Assembly: GCA_028673005.1 (NCBI GenBank)
Contig: CM054116.1
Span: 96,202,207-96,266,206 of the forward strand
Direction of reading: 5' to 3'
DNA: 64,000 nucleotides
Source: Tanypteryx hageni
Lineage: Eukaryota > Arthropoda > Insecta > Odonata > Petaluridae
Shown: positions 1-12,800 of the stretch, piece by piece
Numbering within the stretch: the first letter of the stretch is position 1
How the letters are laid out: each line of letters starts with the position of its first letter
Notes under the pieces: model-generated
What the model saw: only the letters and a program-made list of their open reading frames with translations
Told to the model about the DNA's origin: nothing
Database searches by the model: none
Translations under genes and position numbers: made by a program

Positions 1-318
1 TACACACTATGATTTCGGATAATTTTCTTCTAATTCCGAACCTTGTAATAAGGTAGACTTTCACGATCTGTACCATAATATTCTCCAATTAAAATAAAAG
101 CTAATCTCGTTCTCTCATTATGTATATAAGATTTTATGTAGTAATCCGAATCACTCTAGAAAGATAAGTTCGATTTCGATGACTCTTTCCCACATACTCG
201 GTGCAACCCCTTGCAGGTTTTTAACAGGTCATCGTTCAATCTATGGGAATGGGTTCGATTCCAGAAAAGTTAATTTTCTCTGTTGGATTAACATGTCAAC
301 GAGTGTAGAATATTTTTC
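1..318. other. gene-free AT-rich sequence
   Basis: No open frame, splice-bounded exon or recognisable repeat was seen. It is simply the left flank of the long-TIR element that starts at 319. Confidence 0.5.
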
Positions 319-1084
319 GGATCGTGTTAAAACACTGGGACCACATTGAAAACTGATCGCTGCTCAGAACTCGCGACCGTCCTTGACTCTGGTTAGCCGT
401 TCGAAACTCGAGCTTTCGTCCCGAAACCGAGATCAGGTAAATGCCCTCTCTAGCCGACCAAATCATTTGCAATAAAATTTTTACTTTTTATGTTTTTAAA
501 TTAGTGAGAAAGTAACTCAAACGTCATATCCGGGTAAATGCGCTGATAAGAATGTATTTTATAAACGTAATTCTACGATAAATAATAAGATATTTACGCT
601 CACATTTAATCTTGACGCCCAAGAATACCAACCTTTAAAGAGTTTCTGGGACGAGATTGTATTGAAAACATGAAAAATATGTGTACTATATGGAAGTTAG
701 GTTGGGTGTGTTGGTTGGTTTGTTGAACTGGGGAGGGTTGGGTTGGTTGATTGAGTTGGGTTGGTTGATTGAGTTGGGTTGGTTGATTGAGTTGGGTTGG
801 TTGGGTTGTGTTGTGTTGATTGGGTTACAGCACAAACTTGGTGGCCAAATATATTAACAGAATTGGCCAGAATTGTTACTACGACTAGTCTGTTTCCGAT
901 ACAAGTTAAAATTTTATAGCAAATGATTTGATCGGTTAGAGATCCCCTGCTGCGAGAAGTCAGGTACCTGAGCCGGTTTCGGTACGAATCCTTGAATTTC
1001 GAACGGCTAATCCGAGTTAATGACGGTCGTGAGGTCTGAGCAGCGGTCAGTTTTCAATGTGGTCCCAGCGTTTTAACATTAGCC
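319..1084. mobile_element. long-terminal-inverted-repeat (foldback) DNA element
   Basis: Two imperfect inverted arms of about 160 bases face each other: roughly 319-482 and 907-1084. Both carry the marks TGTTAAAAC, GGGACCACATTGAAAACTG, GCCGTTCGAAA and AAATCATTTGC. An 8-base direct repeat TATTTTTC lies at 311-318 and again at 1085-1092 and fits a target-site duplication. The interior holds no coding frame, only a GT-rich minisatellite. Long arms plus an internal tandem array suggest a nonautonomous foldback or Mutator-like element, but the superfamily is not fixed by the sequence. Confidence 0.7.
740..830. repeat. 18-bp GT-rich minisatellite inside the foldback element
   Basis: Three exact copies of the 18-mer GGGTTGGTTGATTGAGTT occupy 740-793. 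They are followed by degenerate GGTTGGGTTGTG-type units to about 830. The strand is almost free of C. The array sits in the loop between the two inverted arms. Confidence 0.85.
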
Positions 1085-2792
1085 TATTTTTCTCATACAT
1101 TTTTAAAATAGTTAAGAATCGATATAAAAACTCGAGACTTAAAGGTTTTGAGGTTTTGCCCTTCAATAAACCTAATACTTAATGTTGATTTTATACAAAC
1201 AAAGAAATGCAACAATTTTTTTTAACTGACGTACCTCATTTAATATAAAACTCGCTTTTTCGGATTTATATTGGTTTCAGTGACCTATGATGCAAATATA
1301 TTTGAATTAATAGTCTAAGTTGGCATGGAGCCTAATTTATGCACACATATATTATTTAAAAGTACACATTCACTTAGATAGGATCTGTCAAAAGTAATTT
1401 AGAGATTTAAATTGCATGTATTTTACAAAACAATAAAAAAATTTCTTTTAATGCAAAAATATACATCCAAATCAAAATTTATTTTAACAATTAAGTATGG
1501 AAAGTAGCTTCTGGTAGATTTCCGACACAAATACCTACTAATTGTCGCTTGGGTATCACCTACTCACTACATTATGAGTAGCACGTACCAAAAATTATGG
1601 TAAATATTTCACAATACAAAAAGAATTTGGACCAAAGGCCTTCGCAGCGTTTGGGAACCATAGAAAAACTCTATGAAGGATATTTATGTTATTTTAGCAA
1701 CTTATTCCCGGCGGAAGTTTCGTGGGTCACCTCACCTGTCCTTTATCGACGCGTCGACATTCCTCCCTTTCACTTTTTTGGCCTGTTTTTATTGTTTGGC
1801 CATTTAGCTATTTCTATGACTTCTCTTATTACGAGCGAGAAATAACTCTCTTTCCGATGATTCTTGCGGTCTCCTACTTGGCAATAAGCCGTACTCTGCA
1901 ATGGTTGATAAATCCTGTAGTTTTTTTAACGATTTCATGTTCCGCCACTCTCTCGTATAAATACAACCTCATAGACGCCTTTGGACATTTTTGTGGTCTT
2001 TTTCGCCAAAGAGGGAAGCGAGGCGTGATAAAAGAAAAATAAAACAAAGACCGAGCAACGCCTGGAAGATCCCATATTTCGCAGGCGCCTTTGGACGCAT
2101 AGTAAAATCGATAAGGAAACGGGGAAACATCCGCCGGAACAACATTGTGGAAACTTTTACATCCGCCGAAAAGTAAAAGGAATGAATAGCAAACCAAGCT
2201 AAGGGAAATGTTGGGGCGGTATAATATAAGACAGACAGACAGACAGGCAAACGACTTTATTAGGGCGAAATTGAGACTATGTAGTCCCTTCTTACATTTA
2301 ACCCTTTCGTCATATAAGTAATTACAATATTTACAAAATAAGAGAAATTAATTACATACAGATTTCAACAAAATACATATTAATTACAATTTAATATATT
2401 TGTTAGTAGATGACAGAGCATTACCAAAGAATGTTAGTTTTGTGGGTCATAAAAAACTGTGTATCAGTATGTTTTAACACAGAAAAAATTCCCACTGCGG
2501 AAAACACCTACGAAGAGAAGAGAGGTGTAAAAAACCGCGAAATTTTCTAAAATAGTTCAGGGGAAGGAAAAAAAATACAATAATATGAGAAACAGAAAAA
2601 AAATCATTCATAAATACAAACATATGTACATACATTTATATCCATATAAGGGAGGGAGGGGTAGACGCAACCCACGGTCACTTCGCCCGAAGGATCTGGC
2701 AGCATTGCATGCAAAAAGTTGCAAAAATAACGCAATATTAAGCGGCATCCCTCCAAAAGACCTCCACTACGCGTATATTTATATATGTAAAG
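1085..2792. other. gene-free region
   Basis: Only short, unsupported open frames occur here. A (GACA)n run lies at about 2230-2250, followed by a TTTATT-containing segment that could be the reversed 3' end of a retroelement. The patch at 1690-2180 is CpG-richer but shows no splice-bounded exon that I can defend. Confidence 0.4.
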
Positions 2793-3166
2793 CAGGCATG
2801 TCAAACTCGAAAAGGCATCAATGCCGTATTGAAGCGGCAGATATTAAAGAAGGGCCGCATTAGTATTAAATTGGTTTAATGAGAGCCACAGTTGGCAAAA
2901 TACACTTTATCTAGAAGATTGGACGTCTGTTTTTCAATTTAAAAAATTTAGAGAACGTGTTCCATCGTGACTCAATAACTAGAAAAACTCGTTTTCCCTT
3001 TCACAAAAATATTTATGTAAAATCTCGAACGTAAATATTAGAAAGCTTATAAGAATACTTTTATGAGTAATACTCTGTAACTTGTAATTTGAAGAAATAA
3101 AAATCACTTTGAATTTGATTTAATTAAGATAAGACTTGGCATTCGGGCGCAAGTTTGACATGCCTG
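2793..3166. mobile_element. nonautonomous hAT element (MITE), 374 bp
   Basis: The element opens with CAGGCATGTCAAACT and closes with its inverse AGTTTGACATGCCTG. The flanks carry the 8-base duplication ATGTAAAG (2785-2792) and ATGTACAG (3167-3174), which matches at 7 of 8 positions. CAG...CTG ends with an 8-bp target duplication are the hAT hallmark. No transposase frame is present. Confidence 0.85.
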
Positions 3167-4559
3167 ATGTACAGCAATTTTAGAAAGGCGAAAATGCATC
3201 GTCAATTGTCTGAATCTTATACCAATGTCATCATAGCTCTTTCAGCGCTTTCGTGGCAATATTTAAATGTTATTTAACTATTCTAGATCGGTGATAAATA
3301 ATGAACCCAAAACGAATTTCATAGTAGGTTTGTTTTCCCCTAAATATTATACTTAACGCAATTCACTTCTGCATTGAGAGTAGGGTAACCTTGAGGATGA
3401 GCTTATGCCAAATCCCCGTTTTATTGCTGTGCAAATTATTAAATATCAAACGTTAATCTTGGTAGCAGCAACAACAGCTTAACTTGCATGATCTTTCCTT
3501 ATTTGCTCCGAGCATGTTGGAATCTACAACGAAGTTGGAAAATCTTAACTCACTTCTTGAATTTAGCTAGAGCGCATTTCCGACATTTTTCCGCAGAGAA
3601 ATAATATTCTCTTATACAGCGTGCCCCGAATGATTAATATAAACATTAAACCCTGAGAAACCCCATTTTTCTGAAGAGTGTTTTTTGCGACAAAGAATGG
3701 TACACTACATAATAACGTCGAGTGAGGAAAATTGTTGTTCAGATTAATGCCCTCTATTTCGATGTTAGGGCCTCTGTAAAAACATTGCGTACTACCAAAA
3801 CATTCAAGCAATTGATGAACTAAATGTGATTTTCATAACTATAATTTGTTTGAACCAAAAAGTTATTCGCGGCCTAGACGTTAGGTCTATGAGAAGAGGA
3901 AGAATAGAGTCTACTGTAATAAAACTCTAAAAGAAAGTATTAGAAGTGAATACTCATGCCCAGAAGAAACGCAGATATTCGCGCCGTGGAATATATATTT
4001 TTCCTTAAGTTGATTTTTTTTTGTAAATTGTAAAATTTCTCTTGAAATATTATTTTCTTAGATAGACAATGAAACTAATAAGTGAGTTTTCCATTCTCGT
4101 TTTTTCAATGCAAGTTTAAATGTAATTCTTCTTTCCGCATACTAAAAGACAAATTTCTCTCTAATTATATGCCGTTTTCAGTAATCCACTTCTTTTATGA
4201 AAATATCTATAAATAAATATATAAATATCTTTATAAAAATGTATATATTTGAAAACTTAAGTGTTTCTTTAAAGCGTCACGGAAAATTTAAAATCTCGTG
4301 TCTAGTGACAAGTGACAAATTAAAATAATCACGTCACTTCCCTTCGCCGTAACTGGTGACAATATTTCATTTTACGGCCTGCTAGAAATCCTCACTATGT
4401 AATCCTCCTTCGAAAACCATCAGAGGCAGTCCACGAGACGTGACAGAAGAATCCGATTACATTTCCCGCAAAGAAGCAGACGAGGAAAACGATAAAATAG
4501 TATGAAAATAAAATAAAAGGAGGTTTGAGAGACCGCCTTGCGCCGTCTCCGGTTGCCTA
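3167..4559. other. gene-free AT-rich region
   Basis: No supportable coding, RNA or repeat signal was seen. The open frames are short and have no homology I recognise. Confidence 0.4.
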
Positions 4560-5030
4560 TTAATAATCTCTCCTTCTCTCTAACCCCCCACCATTACTCA
4601 CATTTTCTCCTCCTCTTACCCTCGTCTCCTGACCCTCATTTTCTCTCCTCTTCTCTTGTTTTCCTTATCCCTTCTCCATGTTCATGTTTACTTCCTCTAT
4701 TACTCTTTTTTCATTTTCTCTTCTTTTTTCTGCCCTCCTCTTTTCTTTCATTCTCCATATTACTTTTCTCCTATCTGACTTTCTCTCGCATCTCCGTTTT
4801 TTGGCCCTCTTTATTCGCTTCTCTTTCTCTTCATTTTTTTACTAGTTTCTCTATTTATTACTTTTTCTTTCCGTGTTTTTTCATCTCTCTCTTTTTTCGC
4901 CTATCTTTATTCTTTTCTTTATTCTCACTTCGGCATAACCGTCCTTCTCTTCCACTTCTTCTTCTTATTTCCGGTTGCCCTCCACTTTTCCTAACCCCTT
5001 TCCTCTGCCCTTTTTAATCTCGTCCTACGG
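4560..5030 (+). repeat. long pyrimidine (CT)-rich tract
   Basis: About 470 bases are almost purely C and T, with a few A/G interruptions. The long open frame across it translates to a low-complexity Phe/Leu/Ser string and is an artefact of the missing purines. It runs into a CpG-richer block at 5030-5260, so a promoter-proximal pyrimidine tract for a downstream plus-strand gene is possible but unproven. Confidence 0.7.
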
Positions 5031-5740
5031 CCAAACATCCTTCCCATTCGTGACTGCGGCTGGAATCCGTGTCTCGGTTTCGGTGACCAATTATCGGAAG
5101 ACGACCCGATCGATCCTATCGTTTCGCCGCCAGAAAGTCGATAAACGCGTTCATTCATTTCTCTGCATTCGACGCTCTTTTTTCGGCGTCTCCTTTATTT
5201 TTTCGGCATTCTCCTCCCCCATTCCCAAATCGTGCAGAATTCACGGCGTGCCAGCGGTAGATTTGGCAAATCCCTTTCTCTTTCGAGCGGAAAAGTTGAA
5301 TCATTTTATGAGATCCGCCAGCACATATCTACTATTATTTCAACTAATCCATATGCAGCATGGCGATCATCTCCAGCAGTTATAAAAAATTCCCTTCACT
5401 GGAGATTTCCTGCGAAAGAATAACGGTTTCAAATTATATTCTATCTGTCATTGCATCGACATTTGCCTTTTTAATATGGAAGGTATTTTTTTGCCTTTTC
5501 ATAGTTTCTTTTTGTTCTTATTGCAGTAAAAATTTAATTTTGATAACAACGTCAATTATTGCTAAAACACACGTCAAAACATTTGTAAAAGATTTTAATA
5601 TCAAATTTCACTGTGGTTTCTTTATTGAATTGCTTATTTTTTGGCACGTTTTATTAACAGAATAAAACGTGCTAATGTGATCACTCTGTCCATCTGGCCG
5701 TGGAAAATCACCTTTTTTGTTTTAAGATATATTTTTAAAT
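5031..5740. other. CpG-richer block, no defined gene
   Basis: The stretch 5030-5260 has many CpG dinucleotides compared with its neighbours. It could be the promoter or untranslated first exon of the plus-strand repeat gene. No ATG-bearing exon with a convincing donor was found. Confidence 0.25.
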
Positions 5741-6043
5741 TTCTTTTTTAATTAGATTGCTCTAATTAATTTGTAAATTTTTCATTGATTGGATTTTACA
5801 TGTTGTTCATAGATTTCCCGCTAAGTGGATTCAAATTCGAAAAATTCAATACTTTGAAATGATATAGTAACCAAACTACTGGAGACCTTTTGAGCATTCT
5901 TTTTAATTAGATAGACCTTATTAATTTATAAATTTTTCGATGATTGAATTTTCCAGGTACTTCATAGATTTTCCGCTAGGTGGCTTCAAATTCAGAAAAT
6001 TCGTAATTTTAAAATGGTGTTGTAGTCTAACTATTGAAGCTAG
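5741..6043. repeat. diverged tandem duplication, unit about 156 bp
   Basis: Two adjacent units, about 5741-5886 and 5898-6043, align throughout. Shared landmarks in order are TTTTTAATTAGAT, ATTAATTT, AAATTTTTC, TCATAGATTT, CCGCTA, GTGG and TTCAAATTC. Divergence of about 20-25 percent suggests an old local duplication. Confidence 0.7.
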
Positions 6044-7239
6044 AGGAATGAAGTTATCACGGATTGGAATGTCTAGTGAGGCTCTATATTCCAACGGTAT
6101 ATGCTGTCCCCTCCTCAAGGAGGGAGGCAAACCAGAACCCTGAAAATTTGTAATAAAACGTGCTTCCACCTCTTACTTTAGCAAGGGTATTACTTGTTTC
6201 GAATAATTATTACATAAAAAATCAGCGCAAACTTGAATCATCTATCGCAAGCGTTAAGTAATGGAAAAATTTTCCTACTCTCAAATTAGTAAATAGCACT
6301 TTATACTAAATATGCACGCAAATAGAGTCCACCATGCCCTGACAGAGCACTTCACCCTATATCCAAGTGTTCCGTAATTACTCTTCAAAGAGAATTATTT
6401 TGTCATTGAATTTAAAATATAATGAAAAATTTTGTTTTAATTAACCGATATGGGCCACATTCCATAATGAGACTAAAAACGCCAGCATGTTTTTAACGCT
6501 TAAATATCGATCAGTTACATTTTCCCTTCCAACTTCTAACTTCTCCCTTCCAACGGAGTATCGCCAGACATCTTTGCCGAAATTCCACCTGATACAACCG
6601 CAAACCGCTCTTTTATTTTTCGAGGGTCGTCCCACCGCGTGCGAGGGACGTAACGATCACGAATAGGAATGCGACCGCATCGCCCGTAACCACGCACGAG
6701 AGCACGCATTTTTCCCATTTCGCGTTTCAGATCTTTTTCTGGGTGAAGTCTAAACATTTCGTGAGGTATTGTTTCATAAAACATTTAAATTTACCTCGAG
6801 GAAGTTTTACTTGAGAAAAATATGCACATACGTCTTCGTGAGTAAATCGTAGATAATGTGTAACTCCTTTTTATTGGCGTCTGGTTATGTCTTCAAGGCT
6901 TTATCAACTCACGAATACCAATGCTATTAGTTTCCGTCACTGAGCATGCTAACATTGCAAATTTTTATTCGAATGTCTCGGAATTTATTGTTTTCAGCCA
7001 TAATCGTAACATACAAACGTACATAAATATTTACACTGTGCAAATAAATTTTTTAAGATTTGAAAACTAAGGAAATGATACATTAATCTTAAATCTATGT
7101 GCCGTAGGCGTAATTTTAAAGTTTGCCTTTTTAAATTCTGCACTTTGTCCTTCCCAAGCGATTAAAAGAAGGACGAGTAAACGAATTCAGGCAACATGGC
7201 AAATATTTTTAAATGTTTTTTAAATTGCTTAGTTTAAGT

Positions 7240-7425
7240 TTTGTCCAGAACATTAGTTCCACTGATAAATGAGTAAATTATTCAACTAAAAGTGCTGACA
7301 TATTTTCATTGCTTCGTTTATATCAGGGATCGCCCATCATTCTCGGATGAAGAGCAATTGATAATAGATAATAACGCCCGGCGGGCGCGATATTAATTTT
7401 ATTTATAGAAGTTTTCTTGTTGAGA
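7240..7425. repeat. dispersed repeat, copy 1
   Basis: This segment aligns in the same orientation with 11780-11960. The shared order is AGAACATT, CTAAAAGTG, ACATATTTTCATTGCTT, GATCGCCC, AATAACGCCCGG and TTTTATTT. No coding capacity is visible, so it is an unclassified transposon family. Confidence 0.6.
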
Positions 7426-8612
7426 AATTTTTAAGTTTTCAAATTCGTCATCCCTGTGACGAATTGGCAAACGAGGAACAATGCTACAACGTAGCTTTAC
7501 GGTCCGTTGATTCTAGAAAAAGGTTTTATGGCTGCAGGTGTTAACTTTATTAGTTGGATCCCAGCCTGAGATCGATAATTCATTTTGGAATTTCCATGAA
7601 TGTACTTGCACAGCGAAATTAAAAAAAAGAACTGAAACAACATTTGAAATATGTGCGCCTGGCGACATTAGAAAAGTAATTTGTAATCTTCAAGGTGCAT
7701 GCGGAATAATTTGTTAGAAATTCGTCGACGTGCTTCCGTTGTTCGTTAGTTCAATTCTTGTTCGCAGTTTTCTTTGCTCCTTTATTCGAGTGCTTTACAT
7801 GCGCCCTGCTGACCCGGTTCCCACGCAAAAATGCATTACTTTCTCGCGTTTGTCGAACATTCGGCTAGTGACTAGATTTTCTGGAGGTGTAAAAGATGAA
7901 ATCGGTGCAACACTCACCGACTCTTTCAGAAGCCAAGAGATATAGGTCCAAGGCAACAAGGACGGACGCCGTTGCGATCTCTTGTAAGATGTCAAACTCG
8001 TGTGCCAGGCACAGACACGACTTAAAGAATTCATCATTTGGATGGAACTAGGAAATGACTTGCAGCTGAAAATAATGGTCAACCACATAGCTTTGTACTA
8101 GCATTGGGGAGATGGAATTCCGCTATTGAAAATGCTAACTAAAACTAAAACGTTAATCTTATCTGGCTTTCATGATTATCAAATAGACGTAAACTAGAGA
8201 AATATTCGTACATTATCAGGTATGTTGTAATTTAATCCAGCTAAGTTGTTATTGCTTATTGTTTCGTCCTTGTTAAAACCTCTCTTCTCAGGGAAATCGA
8301 GAAATAGGCCCCAAAGACAAAATGGTGGCAATTTTCCATCGACAACTTTTAAAAATATAGGAATATTTACACTGCAATACTTTGGAGACTTGTTTCCATC
8401 AACATTAATCGCATTAATTACAATTAAAACTCAATTTAAATAATATCATATTAGATGAATGTTCTAATGTATCTATAATATACATACATAATAACGGTGA
8501 GTTCTTTTAATGGGCCGAGATAATTTTATGGAGCTCTCTAATGTTACTAGAAAAAGTAATCGTAAAGATTTTCATTATGTTTACATTATACAACATTCGA
8601 GTTTTATGTATA

Positions 8613-9228
8613 CAGGTTTCCCTCTCTTTATGCAGGGGTTGCGTTCCAGGAAAGTGACGCATAAAGCGAATTCGCATGAACAGAACTCATATTTACATGT
8701 AAAAGATACGTTCCACAAGCAATCCTAGCTCCCCTCCGACATGCTCTTCTTTCGCTCCATAACGACTTCTTATGCCCTAAATACAAACTTAAAACAATTA
8801 ACTCTGTAAATTATAAAAGGAAGCAGACGAGTACAAGTGGTGGCTGTTGTGGGTGACATAATAGAGGAGGTTTAAAGCGCTGGAGGGTTGTCTTGGCCCA
8901 ACCCAAGTTTCGCGGGCAAGGAGACAAAACTTCTCAAGTGTGTTCAAACAGTATCACACGAAATATCCGTCTCATCTCCACTCTAAAATATCCTGTCCGC
9001 TGTCATCTCTTTTACTGTAGTACTATTACGCACAGCATAAGACACAATGAAAGACTGAATGGTCGCCTTGTGCTATAGTGGAGAACTTTCTTGGATTTGT
9101 ATTGCACTGGCCGCGTAACCGCATAAGAGCAAATCAAAGACGCATAAAAAGAAATTCCAGTAGCAATAACTTCGTCGAATAATAGCGAATTCGCATAAAG
9201 CGAACCCGCATAAAGAGAGTGAAGCCTG
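8613..9228. mobile_element. nonautonomous Tigger/pogo-type element, 616 bp
   Basis: The ends are inverted copies. The left end reads CAGGTTTCCCTCTCTTTATG, and the right end is its near-inverse, finishing AAAGAGAGTGAAGCCTG. Both are bordered by TA (8611-8612 and 9229-9230). CAGG-type ends rich in TTTATGCG motifs with a TA duplication are typical of Tc1/mariner-superfamily Tigger/pogo MITEs. Internal copies of GCATAAAGCGAA repeat the end motif. No transposase remains. Confidence 0.75.
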
Positions 9229-9700
9229 TATATGTAAATGAAAGTATAAAGTTTTTTTGTATAAAGATGCTGTTTCGAGCAGATAAATCCAAAATATTTA
9301 TCATTATTTTTTAAGAAAAATCATTATAATGTCATAATTTTGGAGCTCTGCTATTTATTCACAAACGGCAGTTTTGGCATCGTCATTCATGAATAAGAGC
9401 ATAATATTTTTAAGTAAAATGTAAAAATATACTTAAAATTTTCATTATATAATTTTTTGCAGACTAGCTTAATTATGTGACGCATAAGCATACGTTCTAA
9501 AAATATCAAATTTACAAACATAAATAAAGATCAGATTTTTTAAATTTATGGTTTAACTAAGGAGTTTAAAAATTTTCCTTTGGCTAAATTATTTTTATTT
9601 ATTTATAATTCAATCAAATGTTAAAAATCAGAAAATTATTTCCCTTATAAATAACAAGAATTTAAATATAAAATGCTCTAGTTTCATATCTTTCTTTTAG

Positions 9701-9800
9701 TGAAAGAGGTCAGCTGTTGAGAGAGAAGTCCATATCAGACCCGGCCATCGACACGAGTGCAGCCAACGAGATTAATCCGAACGACTCAGGGGGGACTTCG
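9701..9800 (+). CDS. repeat-protein gene, upstream exon
   Basis: The acceptor TTTCTTTTAG precedes 9701 and the donor GTAAAT follows 9800. Only one frame is open: one base completing a codon, then 33 codons that include RGQLLREKSISDPAIDTSAA. The exon ends on a codon boundary, which matches the phase-0 start of the exon at 12714. The other two frames contain stops. It shows no repeat motif, so it may be the N-terminal linker. Membership in this gene is inferred from strand, phase and proximity. Confidence 0.5.
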
Positions 9801-12800
9801 GTAAATTTGATAGCTTCCGTTGACTCCATAAGCCTTTAAAATTGGACTTCTGCGGAATGCCAAGATTCCAGCTTTTATGCTAATAATAAGCACATGATTT
9901 TTTTATGCGTGAAAGTATTTTGAAAATGCGAACGATTAATAGTCAAGTTACTTGTAGTGCATGTATTTTTTATTCTTTGAATAATTATTTTTTTCATCTC
10001 TGTTCATTAGAAGTTCATGAAACATTGCTTCCATATAAAATATTTACAAAATTTTACGACTACGTTTTCATCTTAATTGAGGTTTTCTACCGCTTAAGTT
10101 AAATGTACCACATAAGACATCATTCAACTTATGAGAATTACTTATTTCTGTAGCTCTATCACTCAACATAAATTATAGATAGCATAATTATAAAAGTCAA
10201 TTATTTCAAGAATCTTATTGTATTATATCTATTTTAAATGCATCATATCCCATAATGTTTCCTTAAATATTTTTTCAGTTGTAAAAGTATAGTATTTACC
10301 TTTAATAATTTAAAATTTTCACCATTAAATGAAATTTTGCAAGCGGATCCACACCCAAATAATTTGGCTATTGGTCTGATCTAAAGTTTAGTACAATTAT
10401 TCAAAAATATCGCTAGATAATATTAATTACCATAAACGTGTGTATGCATTTTGAAAGAAACTAGACCACGAAGAACCTTTTAATATAACTTACATCAAAA
10501 TCAATTAAACTTTCAATTTCAAATCGTACTTTTTATCCATGGAAAGTAGATTATAAAATTATTCCTTCCCTTGATACAATTTGTATTGTTACCGATGACT
10601 CCAGATTAAAAATGAACTATAACATCTATTGGGCAAGCCATCATTTTCGATTGTATCTTGTGATTCTAGGACATTTGCTGAATCGATAGAGAATCTTGCT
10701 GCATCTTTGAAAAGTAAGTTTATAACGGAGACCCAAGTAAATGATTGAAGACCTTGGTACGCCATAAAAAATTGTGAGTTTGTAAATCACTACCATTCGG
10801 GCAAACGTCACGATAACACCTATGCGCACCTATTCACTTCATCACGCTGAAATAATGCTGCGGTTCTTCAAAATACCTCTCATAGAAGTTTGATAATATG
10901 GTTTTGGGCGACATACATTCGACACGTTGGCAAAAATCACTTCACCGCACAGCTAATCACAAATAAAGAGTGAGATTCCAAAATCATGTTTTACATACAC
11001 GTGTTTTGTACGCCTGATTGAGCTCGTGCGTGTTGATGTTGAACCTGCCTACCGATGGACAGTTGGCTTAAAGAGAATAAAGCTTGCGTGATTTCCGTGT
11101 TCTGGTTCCTTACACCAAGCAAACACGCCATCGCACTTTCAAGGAATCTCCTGCCACAGGTATGGCTACATCGTGCTTATCCACCAAAAATGTACATTAT
11201 CATCACAAATACAAGAGGAGACTTTTCCTTTATAAAGCACTCAAAAAACAAGGATTTTCATTTCATTTTTAAAGCACATTTTTTCCTTAATATCATCTTA
11301 TATGAAGATTAAAATGCGTTTTGATTTAATTTTAATTGATCTAAAATGAGCATTTCCTCCAAACAAAACCGACTAGACAGCACTAATACCTGTACAGGTC
11401 ATTGGCAACTGAAAACAAATATATAATGAGTAAAACATCACCAAATCTAAAATGTAGACACATTTTTATAAATGCATTATTACTGTTTATAAACCTCGAG
11501 CACCATGCATGTATCTCATCGGCAAAGAAAAATATGGATACAACACCGCAGAGGCACTCCAGAAGACTATATAATTTATTTTTAATTGTTTTGGCCCACC
11601 CACTAAACGTTTAACTACATGTTTTGGACTGTATATGGTTCCATTAACCTTTTAGTAAGGTCTGGGCGCTACGCTCACATTTTTAACCACTGTTTGCTTT
11701 GTAATTCATAGATAAAGGGTCATCAATTAAAATTTAATTCGAGGGCCGCCAGCATAGTGTATGCTCGCCCGTAGTTTTTTTCAAGAACATTCTGTCGGTC
11801 CCACGGATGAGTATATTTTTACAGCTAAAAGTGTTAACATATTTTCATTGCTTTTTTTATCACAGATCGCCCGCCTATTTCGGATAAAGAGCTATTTATA
11901 TAAGGTAATAACGCCCGGTGGGTATAATATTATTTTTATTTGTAGTAGTGTAATGAAGTGGTGAATAAAAATGTAATAATGTTCACCAAACTGCAAAATT
12001 ATGGCATTTATAAACATGCATTGTAAACGATAGGGAAATACCTTTTAAAGGAATTAGATTTCAGAGTAACCATTTGAAAAAACATTTTAAAAATTTCAAG
12101 ACCCCGCAGATACAAAACTATCTTTCTGTCAACAATTATATTCTCGCGAGCATATGGCTGGCGACCACTGGTATAACAGATAATCGCTGAACGTAGCCAA
12201 TTCAACAAAACCTTAAAACATCCCAAACTTATCTCAACAAATTCATCCTAATTTGAAGTCCTTTCTCTTAAGAATACAACAGAGAATTGTTGAAAATAAA
12301 ATAAATTCCAGAATAAGCATTTAAGTATCAAAACTGGAAAAATTAAGCATATGTCTTATGTACCTCCGATTGGCTATTGGAGGCACGTAAGACAGGTACA
12401 TAATTTATCAATTTTTAATCCTTAAGCGCTAGTTCTGGAATTTATTACTATTCGTCATTCCAGATTATCTGCAGAAAACATTTGTACGTAAGTCCATATC
12501 GATTCCTAGAAAGCGGCACCTCGCTCATTTTTCATCAAAAATCTAGTAAATATTGAGTTTATAATTGAGGTTGGTCTGTAGAGTCTGAATTTCGTAGAAT
12601 ACCCTAATTTTTTTGGAAGACAAAAAAATAAACAAGTTTTTAGGGTCTCTACCGTTCTACGTTCGATTCGTGCATTTCGTGTCGTCCTGAGGAGACCTTT
12701 TTTTCCCCCGCAGAGATACAGAAGGCGTCGCTGGCAGCAGGACGATTTCCTCCTCTTCCGACCTCCATTCGGTGCCAGCCACCACCTCCTTTGGTCGGGT

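Larger units (their letters stand above)
9801..12713 (+). other. intron of the repeat-protein gene
   Basis: This is AT-rich sequence with short spurious open frames. It contains the second copy of a dispersed repeat (11780-11960) and a palindromic MITE (12298-12442). Nothing else was recognised. Confidence 0.45.

Noticed and set aside
4538..5017. 159-codon open frame in the CT-rich tract
   Set aside because: It is pure low-complexity Phe/Leu/Ser from a pyrimidine run, with no domain, splice or homology support.
7930..7983. possible upstream exon of the repeat gene (acceptor CTTTCAG, donor GTAAGA)
   Set aside because: Neither open frame leaves the two-base overhang that the exon at 9701 needs, and the translation has no supporting motif.
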